From Sitta carolinensis (taxonomy: Eukaryota; Chordata; Aves; Passeriformes; Sittidae), in the NCBI GenBank assembly GCA_032173965.1, contig CM063284.1:117030410-117094409 (forward strand): DNA of 64,000 nucleotides. The letters are read 5' to 3'. The notes under the pieces were generated by a model. The model saw nothing but the letters and a program-made list of their open reading frames with translations, had not been told where the DNA came from and searched no databases. Below are positions 10,612-23,500 of the stretch, piece by piece. The position numbers were made by a program, and so were the translations under genes. Numbering within the stretch: position 1 is the stretch's first letter; every line of letters starts with the position of its first letter.

Positions 10612-13600
10612 GTCAGAGATTTAGGAAAAAAAAAAATATATTTTTCTTAATCTCTATAGTTTATCTCAGTCCTTTCACAGTATTTTGTGTCCCCAGTGAT
10701 GTACACATTCTCTCAAAGTCTCAGTATCGTGTAGTGTGTAACTGTGTTGGTACAGTAACAAAAATCAGATCAAGTCATGAGAAGACGTTAAATCTTGTTT
10801 CTAATTTAAGAACAGAAAGCTGACCTATGCAGTTCTTTAGACTTTCTGGAGCAGAGTAGTGAGTGACAGGGAAGTTTCCAAATGGTACCTCAGGAATATT
10901 GTGAGCCACCAAGAAGAATACAAACAGCTGGGCGTTCAATTTATGCAATTCAATTTCCAGAGATTAGTATAGTTTAATGTACAAAAGTAGGACAAATATT
11001 CTTGTTATTATGGTTTCTGTAGGGGAATATTATATATAAAGGCCTGAACTGGTGGGTTTTTTTAATGGATACAAAAATACTTCAAATCTAAGATTTCACA
11101 TGGAATATTCGTGACATGGGTCCTTTTCTGCTTTTTTACTCTTAACTTACAGTTTAATGAACTGTATGGTGACAGGCATGGAGTCAGATCCCTACGAAGC
11201 AGAAGGAATGTGTCAGAGAGAGAATGCCCTCTGCTGTGGTGCCTCATGGATTTTGTGGATGAGCTGGGGCCATGGAAAGAGTCCCTGTGCTGCATGGGAA
11301 TGCAGCTCTAACAGTTTCTTTCCCACCATTTCAGATTTTTTACAAGCCGTAGACACAAACTAAAGATGCTTCCCCTGTCTAAATAGAAAGAACACATTCA
11401 TTGAATCTGTCATTGCTGGTAAATTCAGTCATGTGTTTAATCAGGTTCTTGCTTCTATCTTGCTGTTTTTCAGCCCAACTGAAGCAGCTGAAAGCATTCA
11501 TCATGTACATAAAAATGTAGAATTGATGCCTGATGGATTGGTCTTTCACCATTCTTCTCCATGTGACAGTTTATTATGTTATCTTTCGCATTCTCTCCTG
11601 CACATATATCCCTCCTGTATTTCTCTCTCCTGTATGCATGCACTCCTCAGCTAAAACCAGATGACAAGTATATATATACTGGATATGTAAAGGAGTTTAT
11701 TTCTATGTAGCTGCATCTTTCCCCATCAAGTGAGGGCATTAACAACAAATTAGAATATTGCTTAATGTGGTGTAAAATTATTGCCATATGAGCAGTCAAT
11801 TACAAGATAAAATTCGCAATAATGCCTTAAAGGTGAAATGTGAGAGCTTTTAATAAAAAAGAAAATGTGAGAAAAAAATACTTCCTGGTCCTCAAATCAT
11901 TTTCAAAGTATACAGGCAAACAACCATGACAGGTACATTTCATTATATGTCGCCTTAAAGATCTTCTCTTGCTTCATTACTGCTTTCTGAAGGCTTAATT
12001 GAGTGTCCATCCTCATTAAAACTGATGAAGTTTGTGCAGGCAAGGTGATTCCAGAAGGGTAGACCCAGAGGAGTACCCCATCACTAGGTGCAAAATCTAC
12101 TTCTTGCCTTTGGGTACTAGAAATTGCCTCCTTTTTTTTACTTTGTGCTAAGGACAAAGACATTTCTAGCTCCACAATGAGACTGAGGGCTCCAAATTCA
12201 GAGATAAAGGCATCACAGGTGATAAGATGCCAATTCTCCCAGGAACCACGACAGACAGCCTCTTCCCTTCAGTGTTTGTGAGGGAAATGCAGATGCTCAC
12301 CATCACTTACTGCTGAGTGTCCGTAAGGTGACAAAGGTCTGGCAATCCATCTAGTAAGCCTGAAGTCATGCCACTAGCAGTGCCTTCCTTATTGGTGTGT
12401 TGCCATATTCCTATTAAATACAACTCATACCATAGTTCCAGAGAAAATTGCTGCCTGTATCTTGAATTAAATGTAATCTGAGCAACCTGGCAGGTTTTGT
12501 CTAAACATATATAGTGTACTGAGCTTACACATGATATGATTTTAACTAACTTTTGGATGTGTATAAAGTCTGTTTTCGGAAACATCAGGGTGGCCTAATG
12601 CCTTCTAGAATGTGACCTTAAAATTTACCATCTCATATTCGTAACTCTGTGTGTGAACACTGTTTCCTTTGAGAGAGAGAGACAGTGTATTGCTTGGGGA
12701 CATTTACAAAGAGGGTCCAAGGGGCAGGCTCAGGCCCTGATTTTGGTGTGTGATCATCCCTCACCACAGCTGTACATCTGAAACTCTGTCTGACTTATGA
12801 CAGTATTTACCAAAAGTCCACCTAGGAAAAAGATTAGACAGAGGATTCATTACTTTATTTTTATCTTGACCGCTGTAGTATTGAATAGAGTCTCAGGTGA
12901 AACTGTACCTGAGTCAGAAGTGTATTTTTCAATCTGAGTTGTCTTCTTGCTTTCACAAATGCTCAGAATTTTAAAGGTTGTGCTGTCCTAGCCATAAAAT
13001 ATCCTGCATACAGAAGACAGGGATTTCCATGATTCAATTCCATTTTTAAATCCAGTATTTTTTTCTAAATAATTTCTTAATGATAATAAATTTCTTAAAA
13101 TGCATTTTAGGATCTGTAAAGAAAAGGGATTTATTCTGTGGTGCTTTGTTCATGTATGTGTACGAAGACCTTTGTTCCCCATATATGTTCCTCATATCAC
13201 TGTGCATTTGAGTTTTTATTCAAAATTCTGTGTTGGTGCTGTTCTAATGAAAGCTTTTGGTGTTCAGTGAAAATTTTGTTCTTTATGTATAAATTCAAGT
13301 CCTAAAGGAACTAAGAAACAGTAGCTTCTTTCCATTGTACAGAATAATTTTAACAAATATTTACTGTGTAATGGATGTACAGAAAAATTAATTGATCTAG
13401 ACTTTTGCTAGTATCTTGTCCATTCAGCATTAATGTTTATTGCAACCATAACTCCAGTTTATGGTGAAATTTGTACAGAAAGAGAAAGAAACAGTCTGTG
13501 CTTGAGGAAGCCTAAAGGATTCCTGTAGAAATGATGAAACACAGAGCTCAACAAATTGAAAGCAAATCAACAGTAAACTTTGATTTGTATCTTACTGGAC

Positions 13601-16600
13601 TTAAAATTTAGAGGCACTTGCTGGCACTGTTTCTGTCCAAGCTCCAGTGATGAGAAAAAAGTCAGTTATAGAAGTAGCAAATGTGTGTTTTTAAAGGGGT
13701 AAGTGTAAAGAGTCATTACAAAACTGTTACAAAACTGGTAGATATATTTTGATACTGATGATAATTTTTAGAAAATATATTATGTTGCCTTTCCTTTGTA
13801 AATGAGGTTGCAAATTAAAAATGTATTACCTCGCTTGACAAGCAAAGTGCTTCCTGAGTGCAAGACTTGAAGCCAGTAATGTATGGCTACTATACCTCTT
13901 CGACCTGTACAGGAAATCTGCCTGACTAAGAGAAAGATTTTGATTGCAAGAAGTAGATGTGCGTATTTACTTATTTAATATTTGGTATTTTTTAACATCT
14001 CCCCCACTGTGGCAACATGAGGCTGTAGAGTTGTGCACTTGTAAACCTATTTGCCGGTGTTATTGTCTGTGGTTTGTGGAATGCACAATTTGATGTAGTA
14101 TGCTTGTCTTTACAGATGTCTTTGTCTGAAGGACTTGATTGAATGAGTTGTCATATCAGGAATCTCAGTAAGTCAATGTGTTATACTGATATTCCTGTAA
14201 AATACATGAGGACTGAGCCAAGAGCTGCTGTCTTCCAAGAGGTATTTCAATAGTCCTGTCTGACAAATCAGATTGAATTGCATTCAGTTAAGTGCTGTAT
14301 CTTGAATTTCCTTCCACACTGACTTTAGCTAAAATATGAAGACAGAGTTATACAAAATCCTGTCACAAACCTCATGGCTTGAAGAGTGAGGAAATGGAAA
14401 GGAAAAAGACAGAGAAAGAGAGTGATTTAGTTGGCAGTTACCCATTATGCAACCTTTAGTCTTGTCTCTCTCTGCAGCGTGTACATGCCTGATGTCTGAA
14501 GAATACTGTTCCACAAACAGTAGGAATAATTAAAATGTCACCTGTACAAAATTATGAATAGCAACAGCAGTGCCTATTGAAATATACTTAATTACTGCCA
14601 GACACTTGGCAATTTCATTTTTTTTCTGCTGTAAATACCACAATATCTGAACAGCTAGCAGAAGCAGCAGGTAGCTGTACCTTGTTAGCTTAAATCAAAA
14701 AGTTTGAATCCTATCTGGTAAGGCTATTATAAAATGGACTTTATATGTTGTTGCATTATCAGTACATACTGTGAGGGACTGAAGTACAGAACAGTACTGA
14801 AAGTTGTGTTCATTGCATCTGAATCAGAATCTAATGGCTAATAGGTGTCTTGAGGAGGGCGTTGTGTTAAGGTTTGCTGACCCCAGAGGCTTGCTGGCCT
14901 GTGACTCTTGGCCCAGAAGTGGGAAGAGAAGCAATTTACAAATCATCTGAGGAGCATGAAACTGTTTTTTTGTGTCTGCAGTCAACCCTTGTGATGCTTA
15001 CTTGTTCTTTGACGTTGGCATCTGAAATGCAGTTTTGCAAAAAGGATACAGGCTTTGGTAATCCAGAAGGAACTTTTTGCATTCCTCATTGAATGAAATT
15101 GCTTCAGAAATGAACTAAGCACATAAGTGCTTCAGGTTATTTAGTGTTTTACATAATACAGGTAATTTTGATGATAGTTTTTTATCAACAAGTACTTGAA
15201 TGGAAAAATATATTTCTGGCTTCTGTTATTAATCACTTTATGACCTTAAGTCTAAAATTACTAGTTTTGATTAGAAGAAATTCTATTCATGATGCATGAA
15301 GTCTTTATTACATCAGTCATTGTTTAGGCCAGGGCCACTCTCTGCCTGGAAGAATTCACACTCTCTAGAGCCTAATCTAAAAGACTAATATAGTTTGCAT
15401 TCAGCTTTTCTTTAAATTTTGTTCCTTTAGGAAAATAATTAAATCATATTAGAAATTTCACAATACAGATACTTTGGAATGAGAAGAAAATTGCATTGCT
15501 GAAACTATGTTTTCTTCCAGCAAATACAAGCTGCAATTTCTCTTGTGAGAAGCTAATTTGACTTTACACATGGAATTAATTGGGTGATGACGTGGTCTCT
15601 TGGGATGTGGGGCATGCTGTCAAAACCTTGTCTAGAATGAATCAGAATGGAAGGTTGTGCTATGGTCTTCTCTGTCTTGGGCAAGTGCCCTGAACATAGA
15701 ACTATTTACTTTTCTTATGGAAGGATGAAAAATTTGTTTGGTAAAATAAATCTTCCCTCCCCCCACAATTTTTTGCATATTTTTCAAAAGTCTTTTTCCT
15801 TTCCTTAAATAGATGCAACTTTTTGTCAGATTTTCATGGGCTAGGGCTTTGCATTTGACTCCATATTTTTACCACACATATGTGTCAGGCCCTACTGCAC
15901 TTTAGAACTATTATTGCTATATTTAAAACTGTGTTCTTAGGATTGTAGTATTAAACCTTTATACAGTGGCTGTATGTCACCAAAGAAGCTGTACATTTAA
16001 TTAGTAATGGTGCTGGTAGATTTTAGCTCATCAGGCAGGCCTTCCTCCTGCTTTTATTTCTGAATGGCTTTCAGAAGAATGCTGTTTCCTTAAGTAAGAA
16101 TGTTGGACATGTCTTAAGCGTGTTGAAAGTCTCTTATCTGAATGAGAGAAAAAAAGTATTCTCAGAGGCAGTTGATAAAATGTAAACAGCTAGCTGCTGT
16201 AAGTGAGAAAAATCCTTTTCTTTTAAGAGGAGCTGAACTAGTTTATGCCAGCAGAATTTCTGGTATAACATAATGGTTTCTGTTTATATGTTTTTCCTCG
16301 TCATAGAAGAATGTGGAAAAACCAAGCCTAAATATTTGATGCCATGTAAGTGGACCTGCAAGGGTTTTCTCAGTGGCTATATACTTTTGCTGCACTCCCT
16401 GCTTTCCAGTGTAGAAGTATCATTTTTGCAAGGTAAAATACCATTTTGACCTTGTATACCCATCTAATTTCTGCTCTCTCCAGTGAGATTTCCAGCAGGG
16501 CTGCCAGGTGCAAATTAGATTTTCTTTCATTATCAAGAATAAAGCAAACACTGTTATATCAGTAACAGATCATCAGACAGCTACCATGGAGGAGGTATGC

Positions 16601-19600
16601 TGGGCTTTTACTGTCTTTTGTGACTGCACTCTAGTGACCCAAAAGCAAAATGGTTTGTTTTGCTATAAAGCCATTCAGCAGCTTCCCTTTGCTTTTCAGC
16701 CCAGGTGGATGGAATGGGCCACGCTTAGAGCTCATCACTGTTGCCCAGGTGGGTGCCCACAGCCAGGTGTTCTTTGTTCCAGGTGTTCTCCCAGGGGTGC
16801 TGTGTGAGGGGGGTGTCTGTTGGTGTCATGTGCTGCTCCACGGGTGGTAGTGAGGCTGGCAGGGCCATGCAGGGGAATTGCCCATGTCCCTTGGCCTGGA
16901 TACCCAGGCACCCAAAACAAAGAAGGAGGCTTCCTAAAGGATTCTCCCATGAAGAGAAAAAGTTTCAAATAATATTTTTATGACTGAATGGTTGTTGGAG
17001 AGATAGGAATGCAACAAGGTCAGGGAGTATTCCTGGAACAGCAGTCATTGGTGCCTCCCCAGTGAATCTGAGTTGTGCCTAACTTGGCACATGGAGCTTT
17101 TGGTCAGTCATATGGTCAGTGGAACTTTTGATTAAGTCTTTCCTGTGGAATTGCTTTTTAATTAAGCTTAAGGCAGGTGCCTGAATACAGTTAATACCTC
17201 ATTTTCAGTTCTTCTGATAGCACAGCATCTGGAGGAGATCAGAGGAAAATCAGAGGTGACTTCTTGCACCATTGGTTTTCATTGGCACCCCTCACCTATA
17301 GAAACACAATATTTTGCACTCGTCTAGCCTCTGAGCCTAGTGGAAATCTTTAGTGTTCCCCTTCTTTTTTATTTTTCTGATTTCTGCTGTGGATAAATAG
17401 GTGGTGCTGTTATATTCTCTCAGGTACTCCATGAAGTACTGTGAATGAAGGTGCTTTGTTGGTGACCATTCCATTAACTTGAATGGGTTTTGGCATGAAC
17501 ATGCTATTTCTTCTGTACTTATTTGTACTTTCTGCTTTCATTTGGCTGGATCTCCTTTTGACTTTTGTAATCTATGTTTTGTCACTCTTCCCAATTTCTT
17601 CAGTATTTTGCTGAATTTCTACTTCCTTCTCCTCTCCCACCTCATTCAGAATATCCTTTAATGGAAGTCTGTCAAGAAAGAATTTTAGAGAGAGTAAATG
17701 GAGTTATTTGCAGTTTTTACATTGCCTTTTCACACTTAATTTTCTCCTTTTTTACTTTTTTTTTCTCTTTGCAGAATTAGCATTAGTGGTTTTTCACTTT
17801 CTTTTTACTCACAGGAGTTATTTATTTGAAAACAGAGAATTCAGAAAAATAGATATTTCTAGTTGTTGCAAGGAGGCAGATGCTTGTCTTACTCTGCATA
17901 GGATAGTTTTAGCTTGGGAAATCCAGAGTTAGGACTGAAGATGTTCTGTCATGTAGTGTACATAATAGCACGGCTAGATGCTTTTATTACTCTTTTGTTT
18001 CCCCGAAAGTTGTTCAGAAACCTTTGTAGTCAAAATGTTTGTTTACTCCTGGTTCTTAGGGTTTGAAAAACATATATATTTTGCTTGCTTTTAATCTTTT
18101 TCAATGAGCATATTCTCTCTTTCTTCATTTGCCCAGTTACTTGGCTTGTTTTAAAAAGACCTTTTTGCTGTTTACATATTGAAGATTGTCTCTTGTTGTT
18201 GGCATCGCCTCTGAAGTTTTGGTTCCATTATAGATAGTCTTTCATTTTATGTTGTGTTGCTCTCTGCTCTGATATGGTCAGAGGGGGCTGAGTTCATTCT
18301 CTCTGCTCCTAGAAGACATTCAGAGGAGATTTTTTTTTTCTTCCCCTAATTGGTCCTTTAAATAACGCTTTCTCTCCAGTCCATGCAGTTTAGCTGATCA
18401 ATGGTGTGGCACAACAGCTGCAATGTGTGAGTTTCTAAGAAAACCACATGCTAGAAATGGTTTGTCTCTGCCTACCCTCCAGATTTTTACTTACAATCTC
18501 TTCTCAAATAACCATAAACCACTGACACAGTATTCAGGGGAGAAAATCCAATGGACTCCATTTCTTCTGCATCATTAATAGACTAAGCACGCACAATATT
18601 TATTTAAATCAAACAGCATGTTTTATAGCAAAATCAAGCAGTGATGTCCTCTACAGAGCAATGTCAACAGTCCTTCAGAACACACAGATACCCCCATTGT
18701 ATGCAGAGTGGAATTCCAGTCTGTACTCAAATCAGCCGCTGTGCTCTCCTCCTCGGTATCATGAAGGGTTTGCTTATTAAGTATGTTTTTGGTGCACTGT
18801 TAAGATATATATTGTCAATATAGTCCTGAATGCTAAAGCCTTTTAGATTTTGAAAGTGCAGCCTTTGTTTAGGGGTGTATTTGTCATAGAGTTTTGAAGA
18901 TGTGGTGCTATAAAATGAACCATTTTAATGCCAATATGATCCCTGAAAATCACCTCCAATACAGTTTCATATGAAAGGTGAGAGCCTTCCAAAAGACTGA
19001 ATCAAATTAATTAGCTCTAGTTATGTAGCACTGCTCCTGCCTCACTGAACTGAGAGCTGAACTGAAAGGCAGGTCAGACTCCACAGTGCTGTTACATTAT
19101 TCTGCATCTCTGGAGAAGTCCCTAGGGTCAAAACCAAAGAATATCTGCTGCCAAAGGAAAAAAAAATTGGCAAAACTTTCTGCTTTCTGAAAGTTCCTAA
19201 TGTAATTTTGCACTTTGACCCATAAAATCAGAATTATTGGCAAGTTATAAAGGATTACAGGCTTGGATATATTGCTGCAGATTTAGCATTGTTACTACCC
19301 TTATGCAGCTAATTAGCAAAGTTGTGGGAATCGGGACACCATTTGGGCCAGAATCTTGTTAAGTTTCTTCCAAAATCTGCTTCTGTCAGGTTAAATGAAT
19401 AGCCTCTGCCTACCCATTGCTGTTTGATTGGTGCTAGTTGCCTTCAGAGATGGCCTAGCACTGACTGGATGGGAAGAAATTTCACATGCAGATACTAGAA
19501 ATGCAGTTGGTTCTCCTGCCAGTACCAAATTGCAGGTTGAAATGTCTTCTCAGCCAGCACAAATATTAGTGACCTGTGAAAAGAAAACGTTGTGAGATGG

Positions 19601-20294
19601 AAGTGGCTTAAGGTGCAAACAGCCATGCAATTTCAGCAAGAAGGAACAAGAGAACAATGCAAAATTCAAAGTTGAAAAATTACAGTAAACTTCTGAGAGA
19701 TATGTACATATTTCTCGCTGTACTGTGCATGTGTATATAGATAAATACCTGAATCCTAATGCATTCAGAGTTTGTGTGCTGTCGTTGATTTTAGCCATCA
19801 CACAACTCCTGAAGAACAACTGCAATTTTTCTTTGACATTCGCTTCTATACACAGATATGGAAGAGAATTATTTTTTATAGGCATTTTTCATTTTCTGCA
19901 CTTTTTGTGTGGTTACAATCCAAAAGAGAAAAAAGGGAAAAAAAAAAAAAAAAGAAAGAATAGAATTATGTACCAGTCTCATTCATGAAGGTGCTATGTA
20001 GTTCTGAGGGAAACTGTTTCAACAGTGATTATATTGAATGTTTTTCAATGGTGAAAAAATAGATCTGAGACTTTGGTGACTTTTTTTTTTTTTTTAATAA
20101 AGGACAACACAATATCTCTAGAAGAGTCTAACATCCTAAATATTTAAAACTGCTTCATGAAGTGCAAAAGCCAAGCAACAAAGAGGGCTGCACTGTAAAG
20201 TAGAGGATGGATCATGAACAGAGGAGTACAAACACAGAGATGATACAGGGACATTTGCTTTGGCCAGAACAGTTTCTGCAGGGCAGATGGAGAG
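10612..20294. other. Non-coding stretch, no gene recognised
   Basis: About 9.7 kb of AT-rich DNA. Frames of up to 111 codons (19550-19885, minus) have no recognisable motif. Minor features: a GA run at 12671-12682, a 14-bp TA palindrome near 11670, T-runs near 17760 and 18330, and a GC-richer patch at about 16690-16940 with several GT/CAGG-rich near-repeats. An A-rich tract lies at 19922-19960 and a T-run at about 20083-20096. No tRNA, snRNA or known mobile element was recognised. Confidence 0.5.
19922..19960. repeat. A-rich tract
   Basis: Almost pure A with a few G interruptions. No gene body is recognisable upstream on the plus strand, so I do not read it as the tail of a processed pseudogene. 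Confidence 0.85.
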
Positions 20295-20570
20295 AGGCTT
20301 TTACCAAGGCCTGCAGTGACAACGATTTTACACTGAAAGAGGGCAGGTTCAGATTAGACACAGGAAGAAACTTGTCACAATAAGGGTGGGCAGACACTGG
20401 AACAGTCTGCCCAAGTGGCTTCTTCATCCCTGGATGAAGGCCAGATTGGAGGGGCTTTGAACAACCTGCTCTGGTAAAAGATATCCTTGTCCATGGCAGG
20501 TGGGTAGGAATAGATGGTCTTAAAGGTTCCTTCTAACCAAAGTAATTTTGTGGTTCTTGTGTTCTGTGAC
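20295..20570 (+). mobile_element. CR1 LINE 3' end, plus orientation
   Basis: The last 275 bp or so of a CR1 copy in the opposite orientation to the others. Recognisable pieces are GGTTCAGATTAGACACAGG and AAGAAACTTGTCACAATAAG, then GGTGGGCAGACACTGGAACA, GGCCAGATTGGAGGGGCTTT, CCATGGCAGGTGGGTAGG and GATGGTCTTAAAGGTTCCTT. It ends in a degenerate copy of the CR1 tail (TGTGGTTCTTGTGTTCTGTG, near 20551-20569). There is a small deletion after CTGCCCAAGTGG. No coding capacity remains. The 5' boundary, around 20290-20305, is approximate. Confidence 0.9.
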
Positions 20571-23500
20571 CAGCAGTTGTTGATTTCATCAGGGGCACTG
20601 AAAGAACAGAGAGACACAAAGGAAAGGTCATAGTGCCGGGGCATTGTATTGAAAAGCTCCCTCACAGCACCTCAATACTGAAGGACAATAATGATCAAAA
20701 TATGAAGCTATGAATCACAGCCATACATCAGAAGATCTTACTAAGATTTTCCTCCCTCTTTATCTGAATAAAAGTGGAATTACTGGACTAATTGGAGAGA
20801 AACTGAACACTTAATTAATTATTTTTTTAAGTAAAAAAGAAAGAAGTTAATGACAGACTAAAGTTTATAACACTTCTGAAAATTTTTTTCCAGTGGGACT
20901 TAGTTTTGAATAAAACCTAGCAACCAGTTTTTTTCCTGTTTTGCATCTTGTCATTATAAAGGCCAGGCTGATAAAACAGAACAGATTATGCCATCTCTAC
21001 ATTCAGTGGGCCCTCCCAGGTTTTTCTGGAACAGGGAATTAGCAGCCCTGTCAACAGATAGATAATTGCTGCATTGCTCTCAGAGTCAGTTAAATAATAC
21101 AGAGCCACCTTATTGGCAGACACCTTAAACTCCATTTTTTTGGGAAATGTGTAAAATATCTTCAAAAGACAAGTCTGAAATTCATGGACCTAGTACAAAC
21201 ACTGGTTTGGACACATACAATTTCCCAGTGCCTTTCTCCCAGCTCTGTGTTGCAGTTGGTAATTGCCTCTGTCTTTTCTTCTTGTCCCACAGGGACAAAC
21301 AAGCTTTTCATCAGTCTTCTTGCTCTGCTTCACAGATGCTAGCCATACTCTTCTTGCAATCAGTTATCTAAATGATTAACATAATTAAGTTAAACTCAGT
21401 GAAATTGTTCCTAAATTGTATTAAGCTTCAGGGCTGTTTTGGCTTGGAAGTGGAGCTGATACTTCCAAACTTCGCTTTGTCTTCTTTTTTTTTAGTTTAG
21501 GTATAATCACATCAGTTGTTTTCCTTTCATTTCTTGTTTTCTTTATAGATTACAGCTTAGATCACTGTAACTCATTTCACAGATATATAAAAACTGAAAT
21601 CAGAGGTGGTGTCTTACCTTTTTCTCTGAGCATTGCATGGAGTTATTGATGAGATTGTAAAGTTTCTAATAACTGATCAGCAGTATAGCAACTCAGCCAA
21701 TGCAAGCAAGTGCTGCTGTCTTTAGAAACAGCAGACATATTTTGTGAGTGTGTTTTTGTATTTCTTTATGGCCAGAGAACAGGGAGAACAGTTTTTTTAA
21801 AGTCTGTGGTTGAATAAAATTATTCCTTCTCCTAGCTGAACTGCTGCTTAGATGAAGAAGTGCAAACAACATGAATTTGAGAACAGTGACATTGGTAAAC
21901 AACCCGCCCCTTTTTGCTTCTCCTGTTGACACAGATTTAGATTAGCCTGGTTGTCCCTATTTTTCATAATCACCTGTCTTTCAGATATGTTTCTGCTCCA
22001 GAAGTACCACAATGGTTCAGTAAATCATAGTAATGCTGTATTAGAAACTGAACAGAACTGTGCTCAGACAGTCCCTGAGCTGACATTCTAGAGATTTAAA
22101 TAAAAATGGCATCAAACTCTTGTGATTGTACTCCTGTAACATAAACTGACTTGTAGACAAGTTGTGCAAAACCATCTCTAGAACAAAATGTTTTGCTAGT
22201 GTAGCCATTTCATATGCATAAGCTGTGTAGATAGATGACTCTTTGCACTGATGGAGCAAAGTATTTTTAATTGCAAAATTAATTACAAGAACAGAGTGTT
22301 TCATTTAATTTCACCGTGTAAGATTTCTGAGAATGAGCAACCACAGGGGAGAATATGGAACAGGAGTGAAAAAGAGGGACAGGAGAAAAAAATGTAGTGA
22401 CAATTTGTACTTGCTTCCTACTACTTAGTCACTACTTTCAAATAGGGGTGTGCTTGGGGTATATTTTTTTTGTTTTGTTTTGTTCAGTTTGGGTTTTTTT
22501 TGTTGACATGTGAATGACACTGCTAATTATCTCGGCTGCCTGCTCAGTCAGGCTGGACTTGTCTCCCCAGGTGCCCTGTTTGGTGTTACTGTGCAGAAGT
22601 TGCACTCAGTTATTTGCAGTAATTTGGGGCACAGAACGTCTTCTAGATGATTCTTCATGCCACAGGTGTTGACGTGGTTCTGTTTTTTTAGCAAGACAAA
22701 ACTGAATTCTAATGACAAAATTAATGTATTGGAAAATTACTCTAAATGGAATAAAATTGCATTTTGCTAACTAATTAAATTTATTTTCCATCCTTTAACA
22801 TAATATAATCTTTTATAGATCATAGTATTGCTTTTCTTTCAAGGCCTTGGGGGGGGGGGATGTATTTGCACTCACTTTCTATCTTACTTGCTCTCCATTC
22901 AAAAGTTTGTTTCAAATGCAGGCCAGCATTCTCTGTCACAAGGATTCCTGCACTTCTCTTTTTGTTGTCTGGTTTCTTTGTGTTAAGGATTCTTGCTTTC
23001 CTTTGCAATGTGTAGTACTTTTGTGCTATAAATCTTTGTTTCCTTGCACCATTGGAACATATAATCTAAGTTAAAGCAGTCAGCAGTAAAACATTTGAGT
23101 TTTACCTCATTCTAAGTTCTTGTGTTGGAGGAATTCTGCAGAGTTCAACATTTTTGTTACATCTGTTATAGCTCACCATGAGTTTTGATTTCACCTTATA
23201 GCTATTTATTTGGAGAAATAGGAACACTGGATAAGAGGTCCATTGAGAGATTTGGAACTGCCTCTAAGATAAGAGATATTGTGTATCACCTATATCTTCT
23301 GTATCACAAATGGGTGGCTTTTGGCAATGTTCTTGCTGGGGCTGAAAGGCTTTCAGTTAGCTCTGCTGTTAAAATAATTGCTACCTCTGGTATTTCCTTT
23401 AAGATTACCAAAACATCAAACAATTTATTCCATTCCATTTTTGGGGTATTCAAGTTTAGACAGCTTGACAGGGGAAAAAGAAAGAAAGGCTGTGTGAGAA

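Noticed and set aside
19922..19960. A-rich tract as the tail of a processed pseudogene
   Set aside because: No recognisable gene body upstream and no properly placed AATAAA with a transcript-like sequence.
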